DNA from: Pseudomonadota bacterium
GTDB lineage: Bacteria; Pseudomonadota; Alphaproteobacteria; Rhizobiales; Rhizobiaceae
Direction of reading: 5' to 3'
Assembly: GCA_020161665.1 (NCBI GenBank)
Contig: JAIUPA010000034.1
Location: forward strand, 1 to 64,000
Length of the DNA stretch: 64,000 bases
In this document: piece after piece, positions 24,313-32,038 of the stretch
Layout: each line of letters begins with the position of its first letter
How positions within the stretch are numbered: position 1 is the stretch's first letter
Notes under the pieces: generated by a model
The model's database searches: none
The model's input: the letters and a program-made list of their open reading frames with translations, nothing else
What the model was told of the DNA's origin: nothing
Translations under genes and position numbers: made by a program

Positions 24313-24662
24313 GCATCCACTTCCGCCCCTCAGAGAATTTCAGCCGAATCGTTGAACTGACGCCGCAACTGCGCCGAGAGATCGAAGCGACCGTTGAGCG
24401 CCTGATTGCCATTCTCGACGTGTTCGATGGCGACGAAAACTGTGAAGACGATGCCTACGACGACCGGGAGGATGAGGATGAACACGGTGGCGACATTCTC
24501 GATGAGCCCCATGATGATCAGGATGAGGGTGAACCGTGGCTAGGTTGGACGGAAGTGGTCAATCAGACGGATATGTGGCGTTTAGCTGGCGGCATCCTGC
24601 TTGATGGTGAAATGGATGCCTATGGCGAGCCTGATAATTCTAAAAGCGATAACATCTTTTAG
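24309..24662 (+). CDS. Acidic prophage protein of unknown function
   Basis: A 117-residue protein: a helical N-terminus (LTPQLRREIEATVERLIAIL), a highly acidic middle (DDAYDDREDEDEHGG) and a WLGWTE segment. Similar proteins are scattered in rhizobial genomes and phages without a known function. It overlaps the preceding gene's stop (ATGA). Confidence 0.6.
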   Translation: MSIHFRPSENFSRIVELTPQLRREIEATVERLIAILDVFDGDENCEDDAYDDREDEDEHGGDILDEPHDDQDEGEPWLGWTEVVNQTDMWRLAGGILLDGEMDAYGEPDNSKSDNIF

Positions 24663-24727
24663 TCTGGTAAATTTCTAAATGAAATGATATCCATTAGCTA
24701 AAGGATTTTGATACCGTTGGAGTGATC

Positions 24728-25606
24728 ATGGCAACGTCTGGTGATTTGTCGCGAGTGGTGGCGAAGAATTTCAACTTACCTGAAGTGACGGTAGCCAACT
24801 GCTACCGCGCTCTTCGTGAGGCTGGATTAGTTCCAAAAGCAGGGAGGGGACCGCGCAGCGCTGCACCCGTTACGAGCGAAACCGCCGCCAAACTTCTGAT
24901 TGCTCTGTGTGGTTCACGATACGAAAAAGAGCCCGCGCCGAAGGTGCTGGAGAGTTTCGATGGACTAGTTTCACATTGGGCAGAATTTCGCGATGACACT
25001 ATGCATGAGTATGCGGAGTGCGACCCAATTTTCCGGCTTCCTGGATACAGTCTTCCATGCTTGGAGGCTCTTGGTCCCCGCCACAGTTTTCTTGATGGAC
25101 TTACGGCAGTTATTGAGACGGCTGCGCGTGGTGAATTTCCGTTCAAATCGGTTCGTGAGCTTAGGATCCCTAATCGCGTGACAATCGGCGTGGAGATTGT
25201 GGCCGCTCCGGTTCGCAGTGCGACTATAGAGATCATGATCGGTGGAGTTGGGCTTGGAGGTTTCGTGAGTGCGAACGTCTCCTATCGTCATATTGATGAC
25301 GAACAGCGAGATCGTGAAGAGCTTCTGGCGTTTATGGTGAACGCAGACCTGTCGATCACTAGAAGGTTTCGCGCGCCGACAATAATTGATCTTGGTGAAA
25401 TGCTAGGTGGAGAGCGGGCCGAAAGACGAAAGTCTTCTGTGGAACACGCACTCAATCAGATCGATGCTATTGTTTCTGCTGCTGACGCCAAAACCAAAAA
25501 CCTGCTGGAGACTGGTTCAGAGCATGAGAAGCAAGTTTTCCGGCTTGAGCTAAAGGCGATGATGGACAGCTTGGACCGGCTCCAGAAGGGGCTGGATGAT
25601 GGGTAA
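24728..25606 (+). CDS. Prophage protein, possible DNA-binding N-terminus
   Basis: A 292-residue protein. The first 60 residues contain a helix-turn-helix-like segment (LSRVVAKNFNLPEVTVANCYRALREAG) followed by a basic GRGPRSAAP linker; the rest shows a beta-rich centre and a helical C-terminus (NQIDAIVSAADAKTKNLL). No family assigned. It resembles regulators seen near integrase genes in rhizobial prophages. ATG 24728 has GGAG five bases upstream. Confidence 0.65.
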   Translation: MATSGDLSRVVAKNFNLPEVTVANCYRALREAGLVPKAGRGPRSAAPVTSETAAKLLIALCGSRYEKEPAPKVLESFDGLVSHWAEFRDDTMHEYAECDPIFRLPGYSLPCLEALGPRHSFLDGLTAVIETAARGEFPFKSVRELRIPNRVTIGVEIVAAPVRSATIEIMIGGVGLGGFVSANVSYRHIDDEQRDREELLAFMVNADLSITRRFRAPTIIDLGEMLGGERAERRKSSVEHALNQIDAIVSAADAKTKNLLETGSEHEKQVFRLELKAMMDSLDRLQKGLDDG

Positions 25607-25793
25607 CTCGCGATATCTGCAGGCAAAGCAGATTGCCGAAATACTCGGGTGCCGGACCGATTCGGTTCGTCGCATGTTTCGTGAAGGGAGGCTTCGCGGC
25701 GCATTTAAAGTTCCGGGAAAATCAGGGCGCATTCTCATGTCGACATCCGCTTTGCAACGGATGATGAAAGGGAAAGACGGAGGGCGTGGTTGA
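25599..25793 (+). CDS. Small excisionase-like helix-turn-helix protein
   Basis: A 64-residue protein with YLQAKQIAEILGCRTDSVRRM and a basic wing (GRLRGAFKVPGKSGRILMS), a MerR/Xis-type fold. It lies two genes before the integrase, so a directionality factor for excision is a natural role. ATG ATG at 25596/25599 gives a one-residue uncertainty; AAGGGG lies upstream. Confidence 0.75.
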   Translation: MGNSRYLQAKQIAEILGCRTDSVRRMFREGRLRGAFKVPGKSGRILMSTSALQRMMKGKDGGRG

Positions 25794-26071
25794 TGTCGGT
25801 AAAGGCTGAAAAGACTGCTGCAATCGTCCATGCTCGCCCGCCGTCCTACGTGTCGTGTGCGTCACTTGCTCTTGAGCTTGATGTGTCTGAAAGCACGGTT
25901 AGAGCACTCGTTGAAAAGGGTGTTTTGCCGAGGCCTATCAGGATCGAGGGTAATGTTCGTTGGCGTTGGGAAGATGTGAATGCTGCCCTGGGCGGTATCG
26001 TCGCTTCTGGCGGGAATAATGCGAGTGACCCTTATATGTCGGGGGCGCGCAATGCCACGGCGAAAAGGTAA
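25793..26071 (+). CDS. AlpA-like helix-turn-helix regulator
   Basis: A 92-residue protein with YVSCASLALELDVSESTVRALVEKGVLPRPIRI and RWRWEDVNAAL, the layout of AlpA/excisionase-type regulators, which in several satellites and cryptic prophages switch on excision. It starts on the stop of the previous gene and runs 20 bases into the integrase gene, so the three are one unit. Confidence 0.78.
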   Translation: MSVKAEKTAAIVHARPPSYVSCASLALELDVSESTVRALVEKGVLPRPIRIEGNVRWRWEDVNAALGGIVASGGNNASDPYMSGARNATAKR

Positions 26072-27146
26072 AGGCACAATCTCACTGCCTAAGAACGTCC
26101 ATAAGGTGACGTCGCGGGGCAAGCTCTATTTTTATTTTCAAATGGGGCGCGGCTCGGCCAATCCGGGGCCGCGCATTTCACTTCCTCGGGATCCTCACTC
26201 GCCTGAGTTCTGGTCTGCAATCCAGCAAGCGTGTGGTGGAGTTGTTTCGCTCCCTGCTGACACGTTCAATGCGGTTCTGGATGAGTGGTTGATGCATCTG
26301 CGGGTGTCCGGAGATGTGACGTCATCGACGGTGACTTTTTATGAACAGTCTCTCCAAGTTGCTCGGGCGGCTTGGGGAAGCTTGTCACCGCGTGGCTTGA
26401 AGCCCTTGCATGTTCTGGCGTTGATGAATGGGATGGGGGATCGACCTGGAGCTGCGAATAACTTTCTTTCTTCGATGCGCAGCTTCTCCAAGTGGGCGCG
26501 GCTCCATGAGCATATTGACGTCAATCTCACGGAAGGTATTTCGCCACGAAAGACCGGGGGAGGGCATAAGCCTTGGACGCCTGAGCAGATCGAGGCGGCC
26601 AAATCCAAGCTCAGCGGTGTCATTCGTCGTGGTGTTCTTCTTTACCTCTATACCGGAATGCGTGGGAGTGATGCCGTAAGGCTTGGCCCTGAGCATGTCG
26701 ATGAAGGCGGATTTTCGCTGCGAACACAAAAGAAGAAGCGGGACGTTTACTGTCCTATCCTGCCGGAGCTGGAGGAGGAAATGCGCACATGGAGCGCAAC
26801 GGAAGGCCCATATTTGCGGCAGGATGAAGGGCGCGCGCAAGGTCATCCCTACACTCGAAAGCTCTTCTCCAAGCACTTCGCTGAACAAAGGGATGCGATT
26901 CCGGAACTGGCGGGCGTCACCCTTCACGGGCTTCGTTGTACCGCCGTTATTCGGTTAAGGCGGGCCGGTCTGTCTGTCGGGCAGATCAGCGATATTGTCG
27001 GAATGTCTCTCCCAACCATTGAACGCTACTGCCGATTTGCGGACAGGAAGGCGAGCGGAAAAGCAGCGCTTGAAGCGCTCATTCGCAATGAAGCAAACGC
27101 GCCAACTGTAAAACGCAGCAAATCAGCAAAACAGAAGACAAGCTAA
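26052..27146 (+). CDS. int: Tyrosine recombinase (prophage integrase)
   Basis: A 364-residue phage integrase. N-terminal arm-binding part is basic (MPRRKGKGTISLPKN); a core-binding domain follows, then the catalytic domain with the first Arg in YTGMRGSDAVRL, the HGLR box in TLHGLRCTAV and the nucleophile Tyr in TIERYCRFAD. It would exchange strands at ATGTGTGA within the terminase gene. ATG 26052 is chosen over an upstream frame extension that would overlap the whole AlpA-like gene. Its stop is 28 bases from attR and no terminator follows before the GTA genes. Confidence 0.93.
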   Translation: MPRRKGKGTISLPKNVHKVTSRGKLYFYFQMGRGSANPGPRISLPRDPHSPEFWSAIQQACGGVVSLPADTFNAVLDEWLMHLRVSGDVTSSTVTFYEQSLQVARAAWGSLSPRGLKPLHVLALMNGMGDRPGAANNFLSSMRSFSKWARLHEHIDVNLTEGISPRKTGGGHKPWTPEQIEAAKSKLSGVIRRGVLLYLYTGMRGSDAVRLGPEHVDEGGFSLRTQKKKRDVYCPILPELEEEMRTWSATEGPYLRQDEGRAQGHPYTRKLFSKHFAEQRDAIPELAGVTLHGLRCTAVIRLRRAGLSVGQISDIVGMSLPTIERYCRFADRKASGKAALEALIRNEANAPTVKRSKSAKQKTS

Positions 27147-27174
27147 ATCAGCTAGTTACGGTGAAAAAGATGAA

Positions 27175-27182
27175 ATGTGTGA
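27175..27182 (+). repeat. attR core of the prophage
   Basis: ATGTGTGA, the second copy of the core at 8839-8846. Just upstream lies GGTGAAAAAGATGAA, which in the excised circle would stand in front of the first left-arm gene. Confidence 0.85.
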
Positions 27183-27300
27183 CTTTGGCCCGGATGGCCT
27201 CTCCGGCGGACGCTCGCCCGACCGGCTGGATGCGCTCGTCTGGGCACTGACCGCTTTGATGCTGGATGGCGCGGGCGAACCGCGTGTCCGGGGTGTTTAA
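27183..27300 (+). pseudogene. GTA large terminase, severed 3' part
   Basis: Codes for the last 38 residues of the terminase (FGPDGLSGGRSPDRLDAL and so on) after the att-encoded MCD, in the frame that joins exactly to the 5' part at 8846. The DRLDALVWA segment corresponds to the C-terminal acidic residue of the terminase nuclease. An ATG in the att core (27175) with GGTGA about ten bases upstream could in principle start a 41-residue peptide, but an independent function is unlikely. Confidence 0.88.
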
Positions 27301-27326
27301 TTAAAACGAATGGAATAGGAAAACCT

Positions 27327-27938
27327 ATGATCAACCGCCGTTTCTTCTTCGATACGGTGCGCCGCGATCTGTTTGCCGGGCGCTTGCGCCCCGGCCAGAT
27401 CGATGGGCTGAACGCCATTCTCGATCGCTTCGAGGAAACCATGCCGGAGGGCGATGACCGCTGGCTGGCCTACATGCTGGCGACCGCTTATCACGAGACC
27501 GCCGCGACGATGCAGCCGGTGCGCGAAACGCTGGCCCAGAGTGACGAAAAGGCGATTGCCGCGCTTGATCGCGCCATGGCGGCCGGTCGCCTGAAGACGG
27601 TGAAGACGCCCTACTGGCGTCTGGATGCCAAGGGTCAGAGCTGGCTCGGGCGCGGTTTCGTGCAACTGACGCACCGGCGCAATTACGAGGCGATGGCAAA
27701 AGCCACGGGCATCGATCTCTTGGCCCGCCCCGAGCGTGCCATGGAAAAGGACGTGGCGATCACCATCCTTTTCCGCGGCATGATCGACGGCCTGTTTTCG
27801 GGCAAGCGTCTGGCCGATTATTTCGCGGGCGATCTGGAAGACTGGACCGGCGCGCGCCGCATCATCAATGGTCTCGACCGCGCCGCGCTGGTGGCAGGCT
27901 ATGCCAAGGCCTTTTATGCCGCGCTCAGTTACCGTTGA
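27327..27938 (+). CDS. GH19-type endolysin in the GTA cluster
   Basis: A 203-residue glycoside hydrolase family 19 protein: MLATAYHETAATMQPVRE holds the catalytic Glu, and GRGFVQLTHRRNYEAM is the family's second signature. Without a signal peptide it needs a holin; a holin-like protein ends the GTA operon at 40873-41079. It would release particles by cutting peptidoglycan. It lies between terminase and portal, 26 bases after the terminase stop, a place where RcGTA itself has no lysis gene. Confidence 0.88.
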   Translation: MINRRFFFDTVRRDLFAGRLRPGQIDGLNAILDRFEETMPEGDDRWLAYMLATAYHETAATMQPVRETLAQSDEKAIAALDRAMAAGRLKTVKTPYWRLDAKGQSWLGRGFVQLTHRRNYEAMAKATGIDLLARPERAMEKDVAITILFRGMIDGLFSGKRLADYFAGDLEDWTGARRIINGLDRAALVAGYAKAFYAALSYR

Positions 27939-28001
27939 ACGGTGATTGAGACGGACGCATTCGCATGCTATGCGGAGCATCCAAAATGAAGGGAGTTTCG
28001 C

Positions 28002-28310
28002 GTGATCCGTCACATTGTTTTCTTCACCGTCAGGCAAGAGCATCGCGAAGCCGTGCGCGCCGGACTGTCCGGGCTGACGGCCATTCCGCACGCCAGCGTT
28101 CTGGAAATCGGCGAAAACGTGAAGAAGGATCAGTGGGATACGAATGTCGATTTCATCGTTTACGGTGAATTCGAAAGCGAGGAAGCTCTGGCCGCCTACA
28201 AGGCCGATCCCGCCTATCAGAAGTCGACGGCGACCGTTCGCCCCATTCGCGAAACCCGCATTGCGGCGGATTTCGATGCCGACAAGGCCGTCAAGACGCC
28301 CATTCTGTAA
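28002..28310 (+). CDS. Dabb-family (stress-responsive A/B barrel) protein
   Basis: A 102-residue dimeric alpha-beta barrel domain (IRHIVFFTVRQEHREAVRAGL, VDFIVYGEFESEEALAAY). Members are small stress or metabolic proteins with no fixed function. It begins with GTG 28002 after AAGGGAG and lies between the GTA endolysin and portal genes, so it may be a cargo gene unrelated to particle formation. Confidence 0.85.
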   Translation: MIRHIVFFTVRQEHREAVRAGLSGLTAIPHASVLEIGENVKKDQWDTNVDFIVYGEFESEEALAAYKADPAYQKSTATVRPIRETRIAADFDADKAVKTPIL

Positions 28311-28345
28311 GGGCAATACGCCGCCCGAACCATGAGGACATCGCT

Positions 28346-29530
28346 ATGAGAATGCCCATCCGCCTGCCGTGGCAGCGCCCGGCGGACCGAAGTTCCGTGT
28401 CTGAAAACCACCCCGAAGAGATGAAAGCCGTCGCACCCTTTGCGGCGGTTTTTTCGTCTGCGGAAGGGGGCTGGTCGAACCGTCCCTATGCGGCGCTCGC
28501 CCGTGAGGGCTATCTGCGCAACCCCGTTGGCCATCGCTGTGTGCGGCTGGTGGCGGAAAGCGCTGCCGGTGTGCCGCTTCTGCTTTATGGCGCGGACGGC
28601 GAGCTGGATGAGCATCCGGCGCTTGCCCTGATGCGCCGTCCGAATGGTCGCCAGTCCGGCATCGAGTTTCTCGAAACGCTCTATGCGCATCTTTCGGTGG
28701 CGGGCAATGCCTTTATCGAGCCGGTAACGCTGGGCGGCGAGTTGCGCGAGCTTTACCTCCTGCGCCCGGACCGGATGCGGGTGATCGAGGGGCGTGATGG
28801 CTGGCCTTCGACCTATGAATACCGCGCCGGAAATACGGTGCGCCGCTTTGCCGTGGAAGGCGAAGGCCCGCGTCTGCTGCATCTCAAAACCTTTCATCCG
28901 CTAGACGATCATCTGGGTTATGCGCCGCTTTCGGCAGCGCAGGGCGCGCTCGATCTTCACAATGCCGCCGCCACCTGGAACAAGGCGCTTCTGAAGAATT
29001 CGGCCCGGCCATCCGGTGCGCTGGTCTATCAGCCGAAGGAGGGCGGCAATCTCTCGCCCGCGCAATATGAACGGCTGAAGCAGGAACTGGAGGACGGCTA
29101 TTCCGGCGCCGTGCGGGCCGGTCGTCCGCTGCTTCTCGAAGGCGGGCTCGACTGGAAGGCCATGGCACTTTCGCCGCGCGATATGGATTTCGTCGAGGCG
29201 AAGAATGGCGCGGCGCGTGACATTGCGCTCGCCATCGGCGTGCCGCCCATGCTGCTTGGTCTGCCGGGCGATAATACCTATGCCAACTATCAGGAGGCGA
29301 ACCGTGCCTTCTGGCGGCTGACGATCCTGCCGCTGATTGGCCGGGTCATGGGGGCGGTGTCGGTCTGGTTGTCGGAAGCCTATGGCGAAAGCCTGCGTTT
29401 TGAACCGGATCTCGACCGCATTTCCGGCCTGTCTGCCGAGCGCGGAGAATTGTGGCAGCGTCTGGAGCAGGCAAGCTTCATCACCGATGCCGAAAAGCGC
29501 GAGGCTGTCGGCTACAGCGCCGAAAGCTGA
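28346..29530 (+). CDS. GTA portal protein (RcGTA g3 type)
   Basis: A 394-residue HK97-type portal with RDIALAIGVPPMLLGLPGDNTYANYQEA, the family's core block, and SPRDMDFVEAKN. It forms the DNA entry ring of the GTA head. The block differs from the prophage portal (IARAFNIPASLIGDLTR), showing two separate head systems. It starts the uninterrupted downstream half of the GTA cluster. Confidence 0.94.
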   Translation: MRMPIRLPWQRPADRSSVSENHPEEMKAVAPFAAVFSSAEGGWSNRPYAALAREGYLRNPVGHRCVRLVAESAAGVPLLLYGADGELDEHPALALMRRPNGRQSGIEFLETLYAHLSVAGNAFIEPVTLGGELRELYLLRPDRMRVIEGRDGWPSTYEYRAGNTVRRFAVEGEGPRLLHLKTFHPLDDHLGYAPLSAAQGALDLHNAAATWNKALLKNSARPSGALVYQPKEGGNLSPAQYERLKQELEDGYSGAVRAGRPLLLEGGLDWKAMALSPRDMDFVEAKNGAARDIALAIGVPPMLLGLPGDNTYANYQEANRAFWRLTILPLIGRVMGAVSVWLSEAYGESLRFEPDLDRISGLSAERGELWQRLEQASFITDAEKREAVGYSAES

Positions 29531-29578
29531 AGCATTTCAGGGGCAGGGAAGGGGAAGCGGAATCGGAATCAGTACCGC

Positions 29579-29782
29579 TTGAATCCGTTTGCGAGGACGC
29601 TCAATCACCGCATGAGCGGCTTCAGAGCCTGCGTGAAGAAGCGGATTCAGCGTCTTAAAAAACGCGTCCAAGCGATTCTGGGGGTTCACCAATTCGATGC
29701 TGTTGAGACGCTGCTTGAACGCGGCGTTGAGAACAGACCCGGCTCCTTAGCAAACCAATCGTTAATGAAAGATAACCGATGA
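29579..29782 (+). CDS. Possible small basic protein between GTA portal and DUF6107 gene
   Basis: A 67-codon frame (TTG start) rich in Arg and Lys (CVKKRIQRLKKRVQAIL) whose stop overlaps the next start as ATGA. This coupling is the only support; there is no clear ribosome site and no recognised family. RcGTA clusters can have a small gene here (g3.5). The rest of the 248 bases between 29531 and 29778 holds nothing else I can identify. Confidence 0.3.
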   Translation: MNPFARTLNHRMSGFRACVKKRIQRLKKRVQAILGVHQFDAVETLLERGVENRPGSLANQSLMKDNR

Positions 29783-30099
29783 CGGACTTCGTACAGGAGC
29801 CCGGCTTCACCGCATTGCGCCTTCTGGGCGCAGCGTCCGGGGCTGCGGTATCGCTGGTCTATATGCTGCCGAAAAGCCGGCGCGAAGCGGCCAGCCGCTT
29901 TGTCACGGGCCTCGCCTGCGGGCTGATCTTCGGCCCCTCGGCGGGTCTGTGGATTGCCCGGCAGGCCGGTTTGGCGGACCTTTTGTCCACCCCTGAACTT
30001 CTGCTGATGGGCTCTGCCGCCGCCAGCCTTTCGGCCTGGTGGGTACTGGGTGCATTGACCCGGCTGGCCGCCCATTTTGGCGCGCCGCGGGGACACTGA
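29779..30099 (+). CDS. DUF6107-family membrane protein (GTA cluster)
   Basis: A 106-residue protein with three hydrophobic helices (LRLLGAASGAAVSLVYML, FVTGLACGLIFGPSAGLWIA, LLLMGSAAASLSAWWVLGAL). Proteins of this size lie at this place in rhizobial GTA clusters. Function unknown; a role in the membrane during assembly or release is speculation. Confidence 0.75.
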   Translation: MTDFVQEPGFTALRLLGAASGAAVSLVYMLPKSRREAASRFVTGLACGLIFGPSAGLWIARQAGLADLLSTPELLLMGSAAASLSAWWVLGALTRLAAHFGAPRGH

Positions 30100-30123
30100 A
30101 CAATCACGAAACGTGGAGATTTG

Positions 30124-30699
30124 ATGATGCACGCAGAAAAGCGGGCAAACCCTTTCACGCACAAATTTGCGAGCCTTTCGCTTTCGAAACTCTCCGGTGA
30201 TGGCTCCTTCTCGGGCTATGCGAGCCTGTTTGGCGAGGTGGATCTTGCCAAGGACCGCATTGAGCGCGGTGCCTTTGCCGCAAGCCTTGCCGAACGCGGC
30301 GCGGCGGGCGTTCGCATGCTCTACCAGCACGATCCGGCCGAGCCGATCGGGGCGTGGAAGATCATCCGCGAGGATGCCCGAGGCCTTTACGTCGAGGGGC
30401 TTTTGTCACCCGGCGTGGCGCGGGCCCGCGAAGTGCATGCGCTGATGAAAACCGGCGCGCTGGATGGCCTGTCCATCGGCTTTCGCACCGTGCGCGCCAA
30501 GCGCGATCCCGCGACCGGCGTGCGCCGCATTCTCGAAGCCGACCTTTGGGAAATCTCGGTCGTGACCTTTCCGATGCTGCCATCGGCCCGGGTCTCGAAC
30601 GTCAAGAACGCGCGGTTTTTCCGCGACAAGGAAACGGAACTCGTCCGCACCCTGCGGCGGGCGACCCGCAGCATGATCATGACAACCTTCAAGGGATAA
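30124..30699 (+). CDS. GTA prohead protease (g4 type)
   Basis: A 191-residue HK97-type serine protease: MLYQHDPAEPIGAWK (catalytic His), GALDGLSIGFRT (catalytic Ser) and LWEISVVTFPMLPSA. It trims the capsid precursor encoded next. ATG 30124 has GGAG seven bases upstream. Confidence 0.93.
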   Translation: MMHAEKRANPFTHKFASLSLSKLSGDGSFSGYASLFGEVDLAKDRIERGAFAASLAERGAAGVRMLYQHDPAEPIGAWKIIREDARGLYVEGLLSPGVARAREVHALMKTGALDGLSIGFRTVRAKRDPATGVRRILEADLWEISVVTFPMLPSARVSNVKNARFFRDKETELVRTLRRATRSMIMTTFKG

Positions 30700-30704
30700 T
30701 GCCG

Positions 30705-31949
30705 ATGACCATCGACACGCATAAGACTGCCCCCGAAATCAAGGCCGTGCCGGATACGGTGGCCTCCGCTTTCGACGAGTTCATGGAGGCCTTCGAGGCG
30801 TTCCGTGAAACCAACGACCAGCGTCTGGCCGAGGTGGAGCGCAAGCTTTCGCCCGATACGCTGACCGTCGAGAAGATGGACCGCATCAACCGCGCCATCG
30901 ACGACCAGAAGAAGCTGCTCGACCAGCTGCTGCTCAAGAAGGCGCGCCCGGCGCTGGGCGGTGGGGCTTCGGCGGAACCGTCTGAACACAAGTCGGCTTT
31001 CGAGACCTATGTGCGCCGGGGTGACGAAAGCGCGCTGCGCGAGATCGAGGCCAAGGCCTTTTCCGGCAGCACCGGCACCGATGGCGGCTATCTGGCCCCG
31101 CCGGAAACCGATGCGGCGGTCGGTCGTCGCCTTGCCAATATCTCGCCCATCCGTTCGCTGGCTACGGTGCGGCAGGTGTCCGGCGCGGTGCTGAAGAAGC
31201 CGTTTGCCACTGCCGGGCTTGCCACCGGCTGGGTGGGTGAAACGGCGGCCCGCCCGCAGACCAACACGCCGCAGCTGGCCGAGCTGTCCTTCCCGACCAT
31301 GGAACTTTACGCCATGCCGGCCGCCACGCAAGGCTTGCTCGACGATGCGGCGGTCGATATCGAAAGCTGGATCGCCGGTGAGGTGGAAATCGTCTTTGCC
31401 GAACAGGAAGGGGCTGCCTTCATCAATGGCGATGGCGTGACGGCACCGAAGGGCATTCTGACCGAACCCAAGGTGGCCGACACCAGCTGGGCCTGGGGCT
31501 CCCTCGGCACGATTTCCACCGGACAGGCGGGCGCCTTCAAGGCCTCCGGTCCTTCCGATACGCTGATCGATGCGATCTACGCGCTGAAGGCCGGTCATCG
31601 CCAGAACGCCACCTTCCTGATGAACCGCAAGACGCAGAGCGCTATCCGCAAGTTCAAGGATGCCGACGGCAATTATCTCTGGATGCCGCCGAGCGCACCG
31701 GGCATGGCTGCTTCGCTGATGGGCTTCCCGGTGGCTGAGGCCGAGGATATGCCGAACATCGCCGTGGATGCCCATGCCATTGCGTTTGGCGATTTCCGCG
31801 CCGGTTATCTGGTGGTTGACCGCGTCGGCCTGCGCATCCTGCGCGACCCCTATTCCGCCAAGCCTTACGTGCTGTTCTACACCACCCGCCGTGTTGGCGG
31901 CGGCGTGCAAAACTTCGAGGCGATCAAGCTCATCAAGTTTGCCGCCTGA
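30705..31949 (+). CDS. GTA major capsid protein (HK97 fold, g5 type)
   Basis: A 414-residue HK97-fold capsid subunit with an N-terminal helical delta region (EAFRETNDQRLAEVERKL) and the blocks TDGGYLAPPE, PAATQGLLDDAAVDIESW, NATFLMNRKTQSAIRKFKD, LMGFPVAEAEDMPNI and AIAFGDFRAGYLVVDR. The block order equals that of the prophage capsid. The ATG at 30705 has AAGGG nine bases upstream; ATG 30699 is too close to it. Confidence 0.95.
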   Translation: MTIDTHKTAPEIKAVPDTVASAFDEFMEAFEAFRETNDQRLAEVERKLSPDTLTVEKMDRINRAIDDQKKLLDQLLLKKARPALGGGASAEPSEHKSAFETYVRRGDESALREIEAKAFSGSTGTDGGYLAPPETDAAVGRRLANISPIRSLATVRQVSGAVLKKPFATAGLATGWVGETAARPQTNTPQLAELSFPTMELYAMPAATQGLLDDAAVDIESWIAGEVEIVFAEQEGAAFINGDGVTAPKGILTEPKVADTSWAWGSLGTISTGQAGAFKASGPSDTLIDAIYALKAGHRQNATFLMNRKTQSAIRKFKDADGNYLWMPPSAPGMAASLMGFPVAEAEDMPNIAVDAHAIAFGDFRAGYLVVDRVGLRILRDPYSAKPYVLFYTTRRVGGGVQNFEAIKLIKFAA

Positions 31950-31967
31950 TCGGTGAAGGCCGAGATC

Positions 31968-31996
31968 GTCACCCTCGGGCTTGCCCCGGGGGGGAC
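31968..31996. repeat. Half copy of a dispersed palindromic repeat
   Basis: GTCACCCTCGGGCTTGCCCC followed by GGGGGGGACG resembles the first palindrome of the element at 59098-59173 (GTCATCCTCGGGCTTGACCC). It lies in the 89 bases between the GTA capsid and connector genes. A transcribed palindrome here could stabilise or end part of the message. Confidence 0.5.
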
Positions 31997-32038
31997 GTGT
32001 CGGAACATCGCCACGCTTCGTAATCCCCGGGAGTTTCC

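Larger units (their letters stand above)
8839..27182 (+). mobile_element. 18.3-kb HK97-type prophage or satellite integrated in the GTA terminase gene
   Basis: Both ends carry ATGTGTGA, and the two flanks together encode one intact terminase, so the insertion is recent enough for the target to be undamaged. From left to right the element holds small DNA-binding genes (8.8-10.4 kb), portal, protease, capsid, two tube-like proteins, connectors, TerS, TerL and tape measure (10.6-21.8 kb), two genes of unknown role, a bidirectional terminator, a leftward repressor pair, and a rightward operon ending in the integrase. I see no tail-tip, fibre, lysis or replication gene. The small size and AlpA-like genes recall capsid-forming satellites, while the tape measure recalls a truncated siphophage. 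Confidence 0.93.

Noticed and set aside
8839-27182. Reading the element as a complete, self-sufficient siphophage
   Set aside because: At 18.3 kb it is too small, and no tail-tip, fibre, lysis or replication gene was found after reading every frame between 21.8 and 27.1 kb.
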